The notes under the pieces are model-generated. The model saw only the letters and a program-made list of their open reading frames with translations, was not told where the DNA came from and searched no databases. From Enterobacteriaceae bacterium LSJC7 (GTDB lineage Bacteria; Pseudomonadota; Gammaproteobacteria; Enterobacterales; Enterobacteriaceae), in the NCBI GenBank assembly GCA_000302695.1, contig AMFN01000003.1, forward strand, positions 62,001 through 126,000: 64,000 nt of DNA, written 5' to 3'. Position 1 is the stretch's first letter; each line of letters opens with the position of its first letter. The position numbers and the translations under genes are program-made. This document shows, piece by piece, positions 47,495 through 59,400 of this stretch.

Positions 47495-47580
47495 TGTAAC
47501 TGCAATATTCTAATGTCACTTTTAACCCATTTATGATGTCACTTTTTCTGGCATAAAGGATCCAATCCTCAGGCTATGGA
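47495..47580 (+). mobile_element. left end of a second related IS, element otherwise lost
   Basis: Directly after GATGA the sequence again starts TGTAA and carries the repeated pattern TAATGTCACTTTTAACCC / ATGATGTCACTTTTTC, like the paired repeats in the first element's end. It aligns with the left end at 40284 (TGTAA, then CTAATGTC 24 bases in). No transposase follows; a secretin fragment begins instead. It suggests an earlier insertion at the same GATGA site next to dif. Confidence 0.55.
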
Positions 47581-47616
47581 GACATCAGGATTGAACATGC
47601 AATACATGTTGCGGTG

Positions 47617-47750
47617 ACTGGTCATCTGTGAGTCCTCCCAACAACAACGTTTGCCCGGACCGAAGCTGGACGGTCGTGTCTATTTGACGCTGATTAGTAA
47701 TGTATGGCACAACATTCCCTGGTGATAAATGCTTTTCGCACAGGTATTTC
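47617..47750 (-). pseudogene. fragment of a secretin (type II/III secretion or pilus pore)
   Basis: The minus strand encodes CEKHLSPGNVVPYITNQRQI and DTTVQLRSGQTLLLGGLTDD. The xVxLxxGQTLLLGGL core is the signature of the secretin beta-domain (GspD, PilQ, SctC families). Only about 45 codons remain, cut by the second IS end on one side and the AraC gene on the other. Confidence 0.5.
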
Positions 47751-48773
47751 ATGCTGGCCATTCCCTTTCCCTGGTTCACCCTGTCTATTTTGCTTATTTT
47801 ACTTTTGAAGGTTTACCTGCAACGTCCCGCTGACTATCGCAACAGCGTTATCTTCATTGCGGGCTGTTCGCTGCTGGTCCTGATGTCAGCCCTGCGCTGG
47901 CAGTTTGATCTTATTCAACTACGCCAGCTGCAATATATCATGGCGATCACTCTTCCTCCGCTGGCCTGGCACTGCTTTGCCTGTTTTACAGGACAGCGCT
48001 TGCAGCAAAAAATTGCTGCTTTTGTAGTACCGCCAACACTCGCTCTGGCGCTGAACATTATTGCCCCGGCAACCACAGACGCTGTACTCGTGCTGCTCTA
48101 TATCGGCTACGGTTGCGCCCTGATTCGAATGGCTTTACAGAGCAGTGATACGTTTATTTTCGGGCGACTTAGCGACAGCGGATCAACCTCATCACTCGCT
48201 TTTATCGCGGGCGTCTTTCTTTGCTTTTCTGGACTGACCGATCTGGCCATCGCGCTTAACTTCCATTTTTACCGGGGCCAGCAGGCACCGCTGCTGGTCG
48301 CAATATCGCAGGCTATTCTGCTGCCATTTATCTGTTTTGCCATAGCCAGTAGCTGGCGCCCATCACTCCCGGCCGGAGAGCCAGTATCACCCTCAGAGGA
48401 GAGCAAAGAGAACAATAATGACGAATACGCTCAAACGTATCTGCGAGTCAACACATTGATAAACGAACAGAATCTATATTTAAACCCTGATCTGACGCTG
48501 AATGTGCTGGCGAGAAAAACCGGAGTCCCCGCACGCCAGATTTCAAAAGCGGTCAATCTAACACTCGGTTGCAATGTCTCACAGTGGATAAACGGCTTTC
48601 GCATCGACTATGCGCAACGGCTGCTTCGGGATACGGCCTTGCCGGTAACAGAAGTGATGCTGGAGGCAGGTTTTGCCACCAAATCAAACTTTCATCGCGA
48701 GTTTCTGCGTATCAGCGGTATGACCCCGACTGATTACCGCCGGGGAGCGGTTGAAAATCGAGTGCCTGATTGA
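47751..48773 (+). CDS. AraC-family regulator with membrane-embedded sensor
   Basis: 340 residues. The first 220 or so hold several membrane helices (WFTLSILLILLLKVY, VIFIAGCSLLVLMSAL and others), and the C-terminus has the AraC double HTH (LNVLARKTGVPARQISKAVN, then TEVMLEAGFATKSNFHREFL and MTPTDYRRG). Membrane-bound AraC proteins of this layout sense envelope or extracellular signals. The ATG at 47751 lies at the edge of the secretin fragment, so its promoter may be supplied by the IS end. It overlaps the convergent hydrolase gene by 62 bp. Confidence 0.85.
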   Translation: MLAIPFPWFTLSILLILLLKVYLQRPADYRNSVIFIAGCSLLVLMSALRWQFDLIQLRQLQYIMAITLPPLAWHCFACFTGQRLQQKIAAFVVPPTLALALNIIAPATTDAVLVLLYIGYGCALIRMALQSSDTFIFGRLSDSGSTSSLAFIAGVFLCFSGLTDLAIALNFHFYRGQQAPLLVAISQAILLPFICFAIASSWRPSLPAGEPVSPSEESKENNNDEYAQTYLRVNTLINEQNLYLNPDLTLNVLARKTGVPARQISKAVNLTLGCNVSQWINGFRIDYAQRLLRDTALPVTEVMLEAGFATKSNFHREFLRISGMTPTDYRRGAVENRVPD

Positions 48774-49770
48774 GGAACGAGCTGATATCGCGGGCAAGCT
48801 GACGGTGAATAGCAGCCCGACTGCGGGTGCCCCCGTCCTGGCAGACAATCTCTTCGCCCGGTTCTTGTTCCGCGATTAACTCCCTCGCCCCTGGTTTGCA
48901 TTGCTGCATAAAACTAAAGTGAGTGGCCCCTTCTACACTCCCTACACGCTTTATGTCAGCAGGAATATATTCAGCCAGGTAGCCCGACTCCAGCGCTGTG
49001 GGTAACTCGTCGCTGTCCGTCTGAGGCGTCATAATCATCACCGGAACGGCTATCTGAGAAAGTGATTCAGGCGTGAATCCCCGGGCCAGGCCCAGGTCGA
49101 GTGATACAACGGCTTTGATTTTCGCTTCGGCTTCGTCTGCGCCCAGTTGCCCTGCCGCTTCATCAATACCCAGCGCCTGAATTAACTGGCAGGCTGACAG
49201 TCTGGCATGTGCCAGGCAATCGTTCTGAAAGCGTGCGGTGTCAAAGCGCGCTCCCGCCAGTTTAAGTACCGTCCAGCCGCCCAGAGAGTGTCCGACTGCG
49301 GCTATTCGCTGTGCATCAACTTTTCCGGCCAGGGAAGGTGTAGTGATAATTTTCACCATCGCCCGCTGGAGATCCTGTGGGCGGCGCCAGAGTTGCTTCG
49401 CATCCTGCGGGAGTTTGTTAAATGTTGTCGTGCCCGGATGATCAACTGCCGCCACAATATAGCCCTGAACCGCCATTTCCTTAGCCAGCCAGTTAAGGTT
49501 GCGCCAGTTTCCGCCATAGCCGTGAGAAAGAAGCAGCAGCGGATGCTCACCTTCTTGCGGCGCGGCATTACGCAACACAGAGGTGCCATAAAAGACAATA
49601 TTGTCACCCACCGTTTCCGGCGAGCCGGTTTCATCAGTGGGATACCAGATAGCGATATCGAGAGAACGAGAACCAGCCTCATTGATATTCAACTGGCGAA
49701 AAGCCGTGTTGGCGTACGATGAGACGCTAAAGAGAATGGAAAAAATAAAGCAAGAAAGAGAACGTAACAT
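48712..49770 (-). CDS. secreted alpha/beta hydrolase (PAF-acetylhydrolase/dienelactone hydrolase-like)
   Basis: 352 residues from the ATG at 49770 (AGGAAATCATT upstream), with a signal peptide of about 20 residues (MLRSLSCFIFSILFSVSSYA). The catalytic Ser is in AAVGHSLGGWTVL, preceded by LLLLSHGYGGNWRNL (oxyanion hole); a likely His lies in VEGATHFSFMQ and an Asp in VVSLDLGLARG. It would act on esters in the periplasm. Its 3' end overlaps the AraC gene by 62 bp on the opposite strand. Confidence 0.82.
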   Translation of the reverse strand: MLRSLSCFIFSILFSVSSYANTAFRQLNINEAGSRSLDIAIWYPTDETGSPETVGDNIVFYGTSVLRNAAPQEGEHPLLLLSHGYGGNWRNLNWLAKEMAVQGYIVAAVDHPGTTTFNKLPQDAKQLWRRPQDLQRAMVKIITTPSLAGKVDAQRIAAVGHSLGGWTVLKLAGARFDTARFQNDCLAHARLSACQLIQALGIDEAAGQLGADEAEAKIKAVVSLDLGLARGFTPESLSQIAVPVMIMTPQTDSDELPTALESGYLAEYIPADIKRVGSVEGATHFSFMQQCKPGARELIAEQEPGEEIVCQDGGTRSRAAIHRQLARDISSFLNQALDFQPLPGGNQSGSYR

Positions 49771-50357
49771 AATGATTTCCTGTAGCAAAAAGAAACGCAT
49801 TATGGGAACGAACGCCCGGCTTATGCGTCCTGAAACACGATCGAGGACCTTTATTGTTGAATTTCCGGGTGATACTGGTGAGTTATTTGCCAGAAAAACA
49901 CAGAGCGCGTGGCGCTGCATTACATCTCTGAATGGTTATGTGAAGCGACCCACCGCGTCAGTGGCAAAGCTCAGGCACTATAAGATCAGTTTGGATATTG
50001 ATAGATGTTATCAGCGTCGTTTCACCGGCCAATAGACGCTTTTGCATACCAGCCAGGCCCAGCGCTATGATTTAATAAACTCGCAGTTCAACAGCATCCC
50101 TTGACCTATTTTATATTTCCCCCTGGTCAATCTGGTGGTGTTCGACAGAGGTTTTAAGGGATATTATCGGGGCGTCAGCCACTTACAACGGGAATTTCAC
50201 CTCCCGTACGGTAAATGAGCCAATTACGTAACCAGATTTTACCGCTAAATAGTTAAGGGATTAACTTGCGCCCTCCAGCCTGAACTGGGAAAAATCGTCA
50301 AAATTATTATGTCCGGTCAGCGCTGGTAGGCTAATCCTCTTTTAAAAAGGAATTATT
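49771..50357. other. 587-bp intergenic region
   Basis: No convincing gene. A plus-strand frame (ending 50035) is open but antisense to the hydrolase start and has no ribosome site. The region must contain the divergent promoters for the hydrolase and the aldolase; AAAAAGGA before 50358 is the aldolase ribosome site. I see no clear operator. Confidence 0.4.
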
Positions 50358-51251
50358 ATGTTTACTGGTTTAAGTGCTTTTCCTCTGACTCCCCTCATCA
50401 ACGGTGATATAGATAAGAGCAGGTTTACTTCTCTGATTGAAAACCTGGCCGCTGCCGAAGTTGACTCCATTGGCGCTCTGGGGTCCACAGGGAGTTATGC
50501 CTATCTGACTCGCGAACAGCGTTTCATTGCGACAAAACTGGCTGTAAGTGCTGCATCTGGCATCCCGGTGATGACCAGCATTGGCGCAGTGCGTAGCGAA
50601 GACGTAATGAGACTGGCAGAAGACGCGCAGCAGGCAGGCGTCAGTGGCGTATTGCTCGCCCCCGTTTCCTATCAGCCTCTCAGAGATGCTGAAGTTTTCC
50701 GTTTATATGAACGGGTGACGGCAGAATTATCGGTTCCACTTTGCATCTATGATAATGCTGCAACCACCGGATTCGATTTCAGCGATGAACTACTGGTAGC
50801 GTTGTCGTACCTGGACAACGTCGGTTCCATCAAGCTTGGGGAGTTTCCTGCCGATCCCGTTCAGGCGGTTCAACGTGTTAATCATCTGAAAAAAAAGATG
50901 GCCCCAGGCGTAACACTGGGGATTAGCGGCGATACGCAGTCGACCGCTGGCTTGCTGGCAGGTTGTGATATCTGGTACTCGGTACTGGGTGGACTGTTCC
51001 CCCGCTATTCTCTTAACCTGGCCCGTATGGCATTGCGTGGGGATATTACAGAAACCCGCCGCCTGGAGTTGGCCCTGGGACCACTGTGGGCGTTCTACCA
51101 TCGGCATGGCAGCCTGCGGGTTATCGCCAGTATCGCGCAAATTCAGGGAACCGTTCAGTCCCCCTGCCTGCCATTCCCGCTTCAGACGCTTGACGCAGAA
51201 GAAATGGCATCTCTCAAATCCACGCTGGAAAAACTCAGTTTCCTGGCATGA
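50358..51251 (+). CDS. dihydrodipicolinate synthase/N-acetylneuraminate lyase family aldolase
   Basis: 297 residues with the TIM-barrel class I aldolase pattern: GALGSTGSYAYLTREQR (position of the GTTGE loop, altered to GSTGS), catalytic Tyr in VPLCIYDNAATTGFD and Schiff-base Lys in NVGSIKLGEFPAD. The changed binding loop argues against diaminopimelate synthesis and for a catabolic 2-keto acid aldolase. AAGGA lies 6 bases before the ATG. It stands alone, with no sugar-acid genes nearby. Confidence 0.85.
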   Translation: MFTGLSAFPLTPLINGDIDKSRFTSLIENLAAAEVDSIGALGSTGSYAYLTREQRFIATKLAVSAASGIPVMTSIGAVRSEDVMRLAEDAQQAGVSGVLLAPVSYQPLRDAEVFRLYERVTAELSVPLCIYDNAATTGFDFSDELLVALSYLDNVGSIKLGEFPADPVQAVQRVNHLKKKMAPGVTLGISGDTQSTAGLLAGCDIWYSVLGGLFPRYSLNLARMALRGDITETRRLELALGPLWAFYHRHGSLRVIASIAQIQGTVQSPCLPFPLQTLDAEEMASLKSTLEKLSFLA

Positions 51252-51323
51252 CTTCATGAAACACCCTTTGTAGCCTGTCATGGAGCGCAACCCAGAAGCT
51301 ACCTTACCGGTACAGTACATCTG

Positions 51324-51911
51324 TTATTCAGTGCGTTTCCGGTAAGGTTTACAGATATAAACCCAGGCTGGGGGGATATTTCGCACCTCATAAATGCGCG
51401 TCCACTCAAAGTAACGTGACAGTATTTTTTCCGATAACGAGCTGTACTGAAACTGGACCAGTACCCCGTCAGGATTCAGATGCTCACGGACATGATGCAA
51501 AATACGCAAACGCGGCATAACCGGAATCGACAACAGCGGCAGGCAGGAAAAAATCACATCATAGTGCCCTTCCAGCCTTTCTGCTGAGCGGGTTATTACC
51601 TGCAATCGGTGGTCATCTTCAGCCAGGACTTGCAACCTGTCGGCCAGTTCTGGCTGAATTTCATAAGCATCCAGCCGTGCTCCGGGTGCCATACGGTTGA
51701 GTAACCTGCGGGTGAGTACCCCGTCTCCAGCCCCCAGTTCAGCTATTGTTTTCACCGATGCCCACTCAACTTGTCTTGCCATTCGCTCGCATAGCCACGG
51801 CGATGACGGTGCCAAAGAGCCAAATGTCCGTGGGGATTTAATAAACTGTCTCACATATACCATCTGATGTTTCAGAAAGGGCTGCACCGTACTCAACACG
51901 ATATTCAACAT
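51324..51911 (-). CDS. SAM-dependent methyltransferase (PmtA/KsgA-like fold)
   Basis: 195 residues with the SAM-binding motif IAELGAGDGVLTRRLLNRM, acidic second-strand end LDAYEIQPELADRL and motif IV-like DVIFSCLPLLSIP. The N-terminal FIKSPRTFGSLAPSSPWL is typical of phospholipid N-methyltransferase-like proteins. Relatives methylate phosphatidylethanolamine; enterobacteria rarely make phosphatidylcholine, so the true substrate is uncertain. Confidence 0.75.
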   Translation of the reverse strand: MLNIVLSTVQPFLKHQMVYVRQFIKSPRTFGSLAPSSPWLCERMARQVEWASVKTIAELGAGDGVLTRRLLNRMAPGARLDAYEIQPELADRLQVLAEDDHRLQVITRSAERLEGHYDVIFSCLPLLSIPVMPRLRILHHVREHLNPDGVLVQFQYSSLSEKILSRYFEWTRIYEVRNIPPAWVYICKPYRKRTE

Positions 51912-54639
<2,728 letters not shown>

Positions 54640-54660
54640 GCCGATAATACATTTTGGTTC

Positions 54661-54688
54661 AATCACCACCTCGACTGAGGTGGTGATT
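54661..54688. terminator. hairpin after katG
   Basis: AATCACCACCTC and GAGGTGGTGATT are perfect 12-bp arms with a 4-nt loop (GACT), beginning 21 bp after the katG stop. The run after it is not T-rich, but stem strength makes termination or mRNA stabilisation likely. Confidence 0.7.
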
Positions 54689-56235
54689 AGCGCAACATCA
54701 CCGGTTCACTGCCCTGTCCCACTTTTATTGATGCTTTCGCCTTGATGTAGGCCTGCCCCTCAAAGACGCAGTACAGAGAGTCTCATAATACACAGCGGCG
54801 TTTATTGCCGACTGATGATAAATGTTTTCACTCTACAACTTATTAGCAATAATTAAGGATTAACAGCCGTTTTATTTAGCATTAGGCACATATTAATCTT
54901 GAAGTTAATTGACCGTTCCTTACATAAGGCAAAGCACAGCCCCTTCTTTTGAAGTACCTTCGGATTCCTCAACATAATTTTCGTTAAATCGGCCACGATT
55001 TACTGTTTCTTCCTGTCTTTATATTCACCCCATTCTCTGGCTGACATCCCTTTTCATGCTGAAGAACTTTTCAGGACAACATTTGGGTAATTTTTTAGGG
55101 GGAGAACTCGTGATATGAGTGTTACTTATTGATGTAACCAATGCGAAATTAACGTCGAGGTTAATCCTGTATGCCCGATTTTCACTTTATTAATAATAAA
55201 AATCCCATATCAGGCTGTTACCCTGGCAACTGTCTTTTCTGTGAACAAACCTTACTTTCCCATCCCACAAAACTAAGAATAATCAATAAATAATTGAAAA
55301 ACTCTCAATTCATAAACATCAAAACAACGTCCAGAACAATGTACTCCGGCAAAGCACATTGTGACTTTTAACAGGATTTATCATGTTTTTCTACTGCTCA
55401 CACCAGGCAACTCCGACTTCTGAACCAGTTTACTATCATTAAGATTGCTGATTTAAAACTAGCGAATAGTCTTAAATATATCGTAAAACACAGCATTCCA
55501 TCACTGCATTCTCTGTATTAAAAATGAACATTAAGACAATGACTATTCTGATGAAAAATGAGCACAGCTTAAGGGAAATTTCCTAAAAATTACGGAACAG
55601 CTAATAATAACCAGATGCCTGATGGAGAAAAAATAACGTACAGGTCACCGTTGCCCGCCTGTGTCTTCCCTGGGTTAGCTTAACATCTGTACACAAATTA
55701 TATTTCAGCATTAATTAAACGTATTTAATTGAATATTCATCTATTTTTCCGTATCGCACACTATGCAATCGGCAATGTTTTGCGTTACCCCAGGTTTTGG
55801 TTTCGCAAAAGTGCTTACTCAAGTCGTAACTAAATCACCACTGTAGACAGCTCTATGTGGCAGTAGAAATGACGTTAAAAGAGAGCCAACAGAAACAAAC
55901 AACAACTTATATTGATGAATTATAGAACTTATATGAAGCTATTAAAACCAACAAAACTCAAAATACTCCAGAAGTAACAAAAATAGTATTTTTCTCAAAA
56001 GGTCTTTATCAAACTCCAACAAAATAATACCAAAAGCCTCTTTATCGACCACCTTTCCGTATATACAGTAAGGTTAATTCATGAAAAAAATTAACGCTGA
56101 TACGCATTAAGAAAAGTAGTTCAAAGACGTTATTTTTTCATTCAGACATTACTTGTTCAAAGTAAAAATCGAGTAAAACCCCGGCATTATTCATACAATG
56201 CTAATTTCTCATTGCAATTTATAAGGATATAAAAA
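54689..56235. other. 1.5-kb AT-rich non-coding stretch before the peptide synthetase genes
   Basis: I found no protein-coding pattern or RNA gene. GC content is far below the flanking genes, which is common for H-NS-bound DNA at acquired loci. The final part contains the promoter and AAGGAT ribosome site of the MbtH-like gene. A near-palindrome AATG...CATT at about 56200-56216 does not match the Fur consensus well enough to call. Confidence 0.45.
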
Positions 56236-56436
56236 ATGAAGAACCCTTTTGAAAATGAAGATCTGACTTTTTGTGTATTAGTTAATGACGAAAACCAACA
56301 CTCCTTATGGCCAGAGTTTATCCAGGTACCGACTGGCTGGCGAAGAGTATTTGGCCCAGAAAATCGCCCGGCATGTATTAATTACATCAATGAAAACTGG
56401 ACAGATATCAAGCCCAAGTCACTGATTGCATCATAA
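56236..56436 (+). CDS. MbtH-like accessory protein for peptide synthetases
   Basis: 66 residues with the invariant pattern of the family: NPFE at the N-terminus, F[16 protein letters not shown], [11 protein letters not shown] and [13 protein letters not shown]. MbtH proteins bind adenylation domains and are needed for their solubility or activity. It lies 49 bp upstream of the giant synthetase in the same direction, so it most likely serves that enzyme. Confidence 0.95.
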   Translation: MKNPFENEDLTFCVLVNDENQHSLWPEFIQVPTGWRRVFGPENRPACINYINENWTDIKPKSLIAS

Positions 56437-56485
56437 ATATTAATCGGCGTTGTCTGCGTATTTCTTTTCCATTAAGGGTTAATTT

Positions 56486-59400
56486 ATGGTCATAGATAAT
56501 GATAAAAAGTGTTATTCGCTCACCTCTGCACAGCTGGGGATGTGGTTGGCGAATGAGATCTCACCGAATCGTGGGAACAATAATATATGCGAACATATTA
56601 TTATTGATGGTTCTGTAGATTCTGCGCTTTTTACTCAGGCTGTTCAGCAAACGATTATTGAAGCGGAGTCAATGCATAGTCGTTTTCTTTATATTGATAA
56701 TGAAATAAAGCAAGTGCTGGACAACGTTGACGATTATGAAGTGATGTTTTATGACTTCAGCCTCAAACAAGATCCTGATGCAGCATTTAATGAATATCTG
56801 AAAAAGAATGCAATGAAAATATTCCCTCTTACCGAAGGGAGAGCATTCGAATTTTCACTTATTAAGCTTTCTGACACGAAATACGCGTATTACCACTGCT
56901 GCCATCATATTTTGCAGGATGGATTTGGCGGCTCGCTGCTCATTAATAGAATAGTTAACATTTATAATTGCTTAATTGCCTCAGAACCCGTGCCACCCAC
57001 TCCCTTTGGTCGTTTTGAGCAGTTAATTAAAGATGACCTGGAGTACCGAAACTCCGGGCGTTTTATTCGCGATCGTGATTACTGGAACTCCCGCTTTTGC
57101 GATATGCCAGAACCCGCAAGCCTGGCTGGACGTTCTGCACCTGCAGAAAACATCCTTTTTCACCGCAAGAACATCGATAGCGCGCTCGATAAAATGCTGC
57201 GTGAGAAAGCCCTGTCACTTGGCTACACACTACCGCAACTGCTTACCACTCTTAGCTGTATCTATCTTTATCGCATGACCGATAACGACGATCTGGTTAT
57301 CGGTATGCCGGTAACGGCAAGGACCGGGCGTGAGCAACGTTCTATCCCTGGACTGTTATCTAATATCATGCCGCTACGTCTGAACTTATCCCCTGCTCAG
57401 TCTCTCAATGACATTCTGGCACTGACGTCGAAAGAGATGAGAAGCGTATTACGCCATCAGCAGTACCGTAACGACGATTTGCAGCGTGATCTGAACCTGA
57501 CACATCCGCTTTACCACACCACCGTTAACATCGAGCTATTTGGCGAAGATCTCAAGGTCAACGGTTGTCGCACCACACCGACTAACCTGTGCAGTGGTCC
57601 AGCGCAGGATCTGAACATCTTCTTTTTTGGCTATGGTGATGAACATACCCTTGTACTTGGGTTTGACGCGAACGCCGCGTTATACAGTGAGGAGGTGTTA
57701 CTTAACCATCACAACAGGATGTTATCGCTCTTTAGCGAACTGCTCTCGCAGCCTGACTCCCCGGTGGGATTACTGTCCCTGCAACACCCCGTTGAAGCAC
57801 AGCAACTCACGGTAATAAATCAGACTCAGGTTCCCGTTTCTTCCTTAACGCTACCGGAGCTATTTGAAGCACAGGCGTTAAAAACACCGGATAGTATGGC
57901 GTTCTGTCAGGACAATATCTCTCTGAACTATGCCCAGCTTAATGCACAGGCCAATCAGCTTTGCCATTATCTGCAAGCTGATGGGGTCAAGACAGGCGAT
58001 ATTGTGGCAGTACTGCTGCCGCGCAGTGCAGACCTTGTGGTCTCGCTGTTGGCCATTGCCAAAACGGGCGCCATCTATCTGCCATTAGATCCAGACCATC
58101 CAGCGGAGCGCTTAAGGCACATTCTTACCACCGCACAACCAAAGCTGGTGCTTACCGCTCGCGCAACCGTTGATGCGGTTGACTGGCCGGCGCAAAAACA
58201 GATTGATGCACCAGAAACGCTGGCGGTAATACACGCACAGATGCAGAGCAACCCACAGTCGCGCACGCTCAATCCACACCAGGCGGTCTATGTCCTCTTT
58301 ACCTCTGGCTCAACAGGTCAGCCTAAAGGTGTACTGGTCTCACATCGCGGGTTAAGTAATTTCCTCGCCGCAATGCAGCGGGCTATTGCCCTGAATACCC
58401 GTCACTGCATGCTGGCAACCACGACCATCGGCTTTGATATTGCCGCACTGGAGCTTTTCCTGCCGCTGGTTAACGGCGCGTCGGTAGCTATGGTTTCACG
58501 CGATGTCGCCCGCGACCCCACCTTGCTGGCACACGAAATGGCCGACAAGCAGGTCACGCACGTTCAGGGCACACCGGCCCTGTGGCACGGGTTGGTCGAG
58601 TACCAGCCGCAGGCTCTACAGGGCATCACTGCCCTGGTGGGAGGTGATGCCCTTCCTGTTAACCTGGCCGAGCGCATGGTCACGCTGGCAGAAAACGTTA
58701 TTCAGGTTTACGGACCAACGGAGACCACGGTGTGGTCTACTCTGGGTGAACTCACGCCGCAAAACCTGGACCCTGCTCTTATCGGCAAGCCGATTGACAA
58801 CACGCAGGTTTATATTCTCGATAGCGCATTACAGCCTGTACCTGTCGGTCAGGCGGGCGAACTCTATATTGCAGGAGAGGGTCTGGCGTTGGGGTACCTT
58901 AAACGCCCTGACCTCACCAGCGAGCGCTTTGTGGCAAATCCGTTTGGTAACCCTGGTGAGCGCATGTACCGTACCGGTGATATGGCCCGTTGGGATGAAG
59001 AACTCCGCCTGTGCTTTCTGGGACGCGTCGATAACCAGGTAAAAATTCGCGGCTATCGTATTGAACTGGGTGACATTGAAAACGCCCTGATGGCGCTCCC
59101 CTCGGTCAAACATGCGCTGGTGATGGTGCATGACGGCAACGCGCCTGGGCAAAAACATCTGATTGCCTGGGTCATTACTGATAACGTTACACTGTCACCA
59201 CAGGACTTACGCGTGAGTCTGGAAGAACAGCTTCCAGAGTACATGATCCCGTCGGCCATCGTGCCGCTGGAAAGCTATCCGCTGACTGCCAACGGCAAAA
59301 TCGATCGCCGCGCGTTGCCTGTTCCAACCTTCACGCTGGAGGCGCCGGTTCTGCCCGTCACGCAGCGGGAGGAAATGCTGTGCCAGCTGTTTGCCGACTG

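Noticed and set aside
56195-56220. Possible Fur box before the MbtH-like gene
   Set aside because: Only one half fits the consensus; the other half has about one match in seven.
59186-59198. GTTACACTGTCAC, one mismatch from the MatP site matS
   Set aside because: It lies inside the synthetase coding region and differs at a conserved position; a single near match in 64 kb is expected by chance.
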